Part shown: positions 61,454 through 64,000 of the stretch, in pieces
How the letters are laid out: every line of letters begins with the position of its first letter
Position numbering within the stretch: position 1 is the stretch's first letter
NCBI GenBank assembly: GCA_022828595.1
Contig: JAKGHH010000005.1
Coordinates: 51,207,655-51,271,654 of the forward strand
DNA length: 64,000 bases
Direction of reading: 5' to 3'
Source: Nelumbo lutea
Lineage: Eukaryota > Streptophyta > Magnoliopsida > Proteales > Nelumbonaceae
Program-made: the position numbers and the translations under genes
Notes under the pieces: generated by a model
Told to the model about the DNA's origin: nothing
Database searches by the model: none
What the model saw: the letters and a program-made list of their open reading frames with translations, nothing else

Positions 61454-63690
61454 TGATTAAGGTGCAGATGCAAAACAAACTTAGTAAGCACTTATGTCTA
61501 TGATAACACTGATTCTGATGGGATTTTCTTCTATGCAAGACTGCAAGAAGATAGAATTGGGATCTGGATTCAGTGTTCAGAAAAGTATGCATGGACAGAC
61601 AGCCAGGTTCTTGGTTCTAGATAGGGACTGAAAAATCAATAATGCCATCCAATTAAGGCATTGGATGTCAAGATCTCTTGTATATGCTGCTGACTAGTCC
61701 AACTCTTTTCCCAATAAACTGTCCTTGCAATGTCTGTATTGGTTATTGAATGGACAGCTTAGATTGTTCAGATTGTTGAAGGCGGAAAACCTGCTTTATG
61801 GAATTGATGATAACTTGAAAATTAATCTGAGACCAGCAAACTGAGACTGTATACCCTAATGAAGAGAAATCCTGTCAAGAGAATGGGTCCATTGGAACAT
61901 TTTATTTTATTTCATCATGGGGTTCAATATTCTTAGCAATGATAAAACTGGGCATGAAGAGGAGTGAGTATATCCTTCTCCCAGATTGGAACAACTTGGA
62001 AGGGAAATACTTGTTCTTTTGGAGTGGCATTGTTATTAGCTTGGACCTAGAGAGGAAAATGTACTATGGTCCTTTCTATGTATTAATAAATTGTTTAATC
62101 CTGAAATACTTCTTTGATTAAAGTTAAAGTTTACTGTAAAAAGCCAAGAAAGAGGAAATTTTGAGGATTTATTTATGGCGATTGATGTGTGAAAAAATTC
62201 TCCATGACGGTAATTTAGAAATGAAGGGAGCATTAAAAGCCTCTAAAATGTCTGCTTTGTGAGTATCTCAGATGTGTGATCTTATTATAGCTTTGCTTAA
62301 TATGGGGATGATTTTTTTTTTCCCTATAGAAAAGTGCTAATCTAGGACTATCTTTCTGAGCCATTTAAGAACCATTTATTGTGTTCATATTATTACATTT
62401 CCTACTATCTTCTCTTTTTTATGATCTGAGCTCCCATATTTTGAAAACAGTTTTGCCATCGTCACACAGTGGATGTCTCCTAGTTCTGTATTATAGGAAC
62501 TTGACCAAAAGTGTTGCAATCAGGGTTCAAAGTACCAGTATCCCATGGAGTATCAAGAAACACAATTTTAAGAGATGTATCCAGATATGCTTTGGATACA
62601 CACAGAGAACGTGGAAAAAACTATATATAGACAAATATGTTAGGGAAACTCAAAAGACTCTTAGAATCACATAAATAATACTAACTTTAGGCTCATATGG
62701 ATATATATGTGGCATAAAAACATAATAAACACATACTTTCATAGTTTATATTAAAAGTAATACATAACAATCAACATATGATAGCACATGTTGTATGCAT
62801 GTGTATACATGTGTATACATGTGTATACAACAAATACAAATCAAATCAGCCTTTAACTACTGGGCTATCAAGAAATGTTTTCTATCAAATTGTATTATAC
62901 GTGTATGTGTGTTATGTGCCACACTAAAAATAAACCTTCAGAAAAGAAGAAAAAGAAAATTATTCCTTGACTGAAAAATGAGAAGAAGAGGAGGCGGCGA
63001 CTTGGATGGCATTGGTGCTGGCAATAATGGTAAGAACAACAATGACCAGGTATTGTTCATTTTTTATTTCTTTTTGTCTCCCCTTCCTTTTTATTTCTTT
63101 TATAATCTCTGTTAACACCTTAATTTTTATGCTTTTTGTTGAGAAAAAAATAGAAGATCTAGTCACCTGGCCTTTAGAGAGCTTCCTACAAATGTTTATA
63201 CCAAAAGAGGGTGATTTGAATCAAGTTTTGTTGTCCTTGTCCATATTGAGTTTATAAAATACTGCAGAGCATTGGTGCATATTGGTTTCTATTGTTGTTT
63301 GTATAGTCTGCATAATGTGTATTGGTTTAAAAAAGACCATAATCCATTGTTGGTCCCAGCTATTTGGGGTCTTGTGAGGGGTAGAGTGGGTACTGTTCTA
63401 ACCTTAGGCATTTGGCACACAAAGTGGCTGTCCTCAGAGTCAAACTGCATTCTCATCCTTGCCAACCTAAGATTTTACTATTATACAAAGTATCAATGAA
63501 ACAGTGAAACCCCTTTAAGGTATCAGATCTATATATCATTGCTGTCCAGTTGGAAAGATTGACTTGTAATGGCCCATTTTGAGCCTTGGATGCAATGAAG
63601 AAGATAATAGGAAAATAAGAACATTGGGTTGGAAGGGTTGAGGTTTTTTCTTATGCTCTCATCTTAACATTTCTTCCTTATCATTTGAGA
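61454..63690. other. Downstream flank of the PPR gene, no confirmed gene
   Basis: Contains the PPR 3' untranslated region, AT-rich spacer and a short GTGTATACAT tandem (62799-62829). One exon-like stretch is present: ATG 62978 followed by 24 codons (MRRRGGGDLDGIGAGNNGKN...) ending exactly at a CAG|GTATTG donor (63049/63050). It could be a first exon of a gene running off the right end, or chance. Confidence 0.4.
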
Positions 63691-63692
63691 GT

Positions 63693-63862
63693 AAAAAAAA
63701 GGCAGTCCAGTGCATGAGTCTCCCACCAATGCGGGGTCTAGGGAGGGATAGATGTACATAGCCTTACCCCTGCACATACAGAGAGGCTGTTTCCAAGATT
63801 TGAATCCTGGTCACCCAGGTTGCAATGGAGCAGCCCAACCATTGCACCAAGGCCCACCCAAA
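63693..63862 (-). mobile_element. Au SINE
   Basis: Read on the minus strand it runs GGGTGGGCCTTGGTGCAATG (A-box region), then AGGATTCAAATCTTGG (B-box position), CAGCCTCTCTG, GCAGGGGTAAGGCTATGTAC, CTAGACCCCGC and CACTGGACTGCC, ending in a T run. This order and the oligo-T rather than oligo-A end match the plant Au SINE family, a tRNA-derived retroposon. It is near full length with scattered changes. No TSD was obvious. Confidence 0.9.
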
Positions 63863-64000
63863 TTGCCTGTGTAAGAGTGGCTTACAAATTTAGGTAAAGT
63901 TTTAACCTTGTTTATCAGTTCAATGGAATACAAGATACCTATTGAAACAGTAAGCATCTGCCTTAATTCAGATTCTTGGTGACCTCTGTCTTGATAAAAT

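Overview
This is nuclear DNA from a flowering plant. The evidence is AT-rich spacers, GT-AG introns that run to many kilobases, L1-type LINEs with a C-terminal RNase H, Ty1/copia elements primed by initiator tRNA-Met, Mutator-like (MULE), hAT-like and Tourist-like DNA transposons, an Au-type SINE and a PLS-class pentatricopeptide-repeat (PPR) gene. The species cannot be fixed from the sequence; a dicot or early-diverging angiosperm is the most I would say.

Three protein-coding host genes are supported. (1) Plus strand, 8914-34781: seven exons encoding 267 aa. Each exon joins the next in frame through GT-AG sites. The product looks like an XRCC4/XLF/PAXX-superfamily protein of non-homologous end joining, most likely plant PAXX. 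Its second intron is about 16.8 kb, and about nine tenths of that is transposon. (2) Minus strand, 38714-37830: a single-exon 294 aa protein of unknown function, with a possible short upstream ORF ending two bases before its ATG. (3) Plus strand, 59315-61453: a single-exon 712 aa PLS-class PPR protein resembling Arabidopsis At3g26540, predicted to act in organelle RNA metabolism.

Layout. 1-8.4 kb is repeat-rich spacer: two solo-LTR-like copies of one family (653-1313 and 5962-6954, the second swollen by a 53-bp tandem array), a tRNA-derived SINE with target-site duplication (TSD), an hAT-like MITE, a 1.44-kb MULE with a perfect 9-bp TSD, and a 15-bp minisatellite. 8.9-34.8 kb is the end-joining gene. 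Its introns hold seven LINE copies or fragments, one of them inserted into another with a 17-bp TSD, and two copia elements in opposite orientation. 35-45 kb holds small tandem repeats, Tourist-like MITEs, the unknown gene and a large foldback element. 45.37-57.98 kb is bounded by long inverted repeats and looks like one 12.6-kb MULE with a wrecked transposase gene on the minus strand and several internal repeats. 58.2-59.1 kb is another inverted-repeat element immediately upstream of the PPR gene. The right end is spacer with an Au SINE.

The three host genes show no operon-like or pathway link. The dominant theme is transposon load, especially intronic expansion of a DNA-repair gene. I found no CRISPR array, no rRNA or intact tRNA gene, and nothing that clearly amounts to a new biological system. 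The most novel items are the annotation of the end-joining gene across its giant intron, the 12.6-kb MULE and the unknown single-exon gene.
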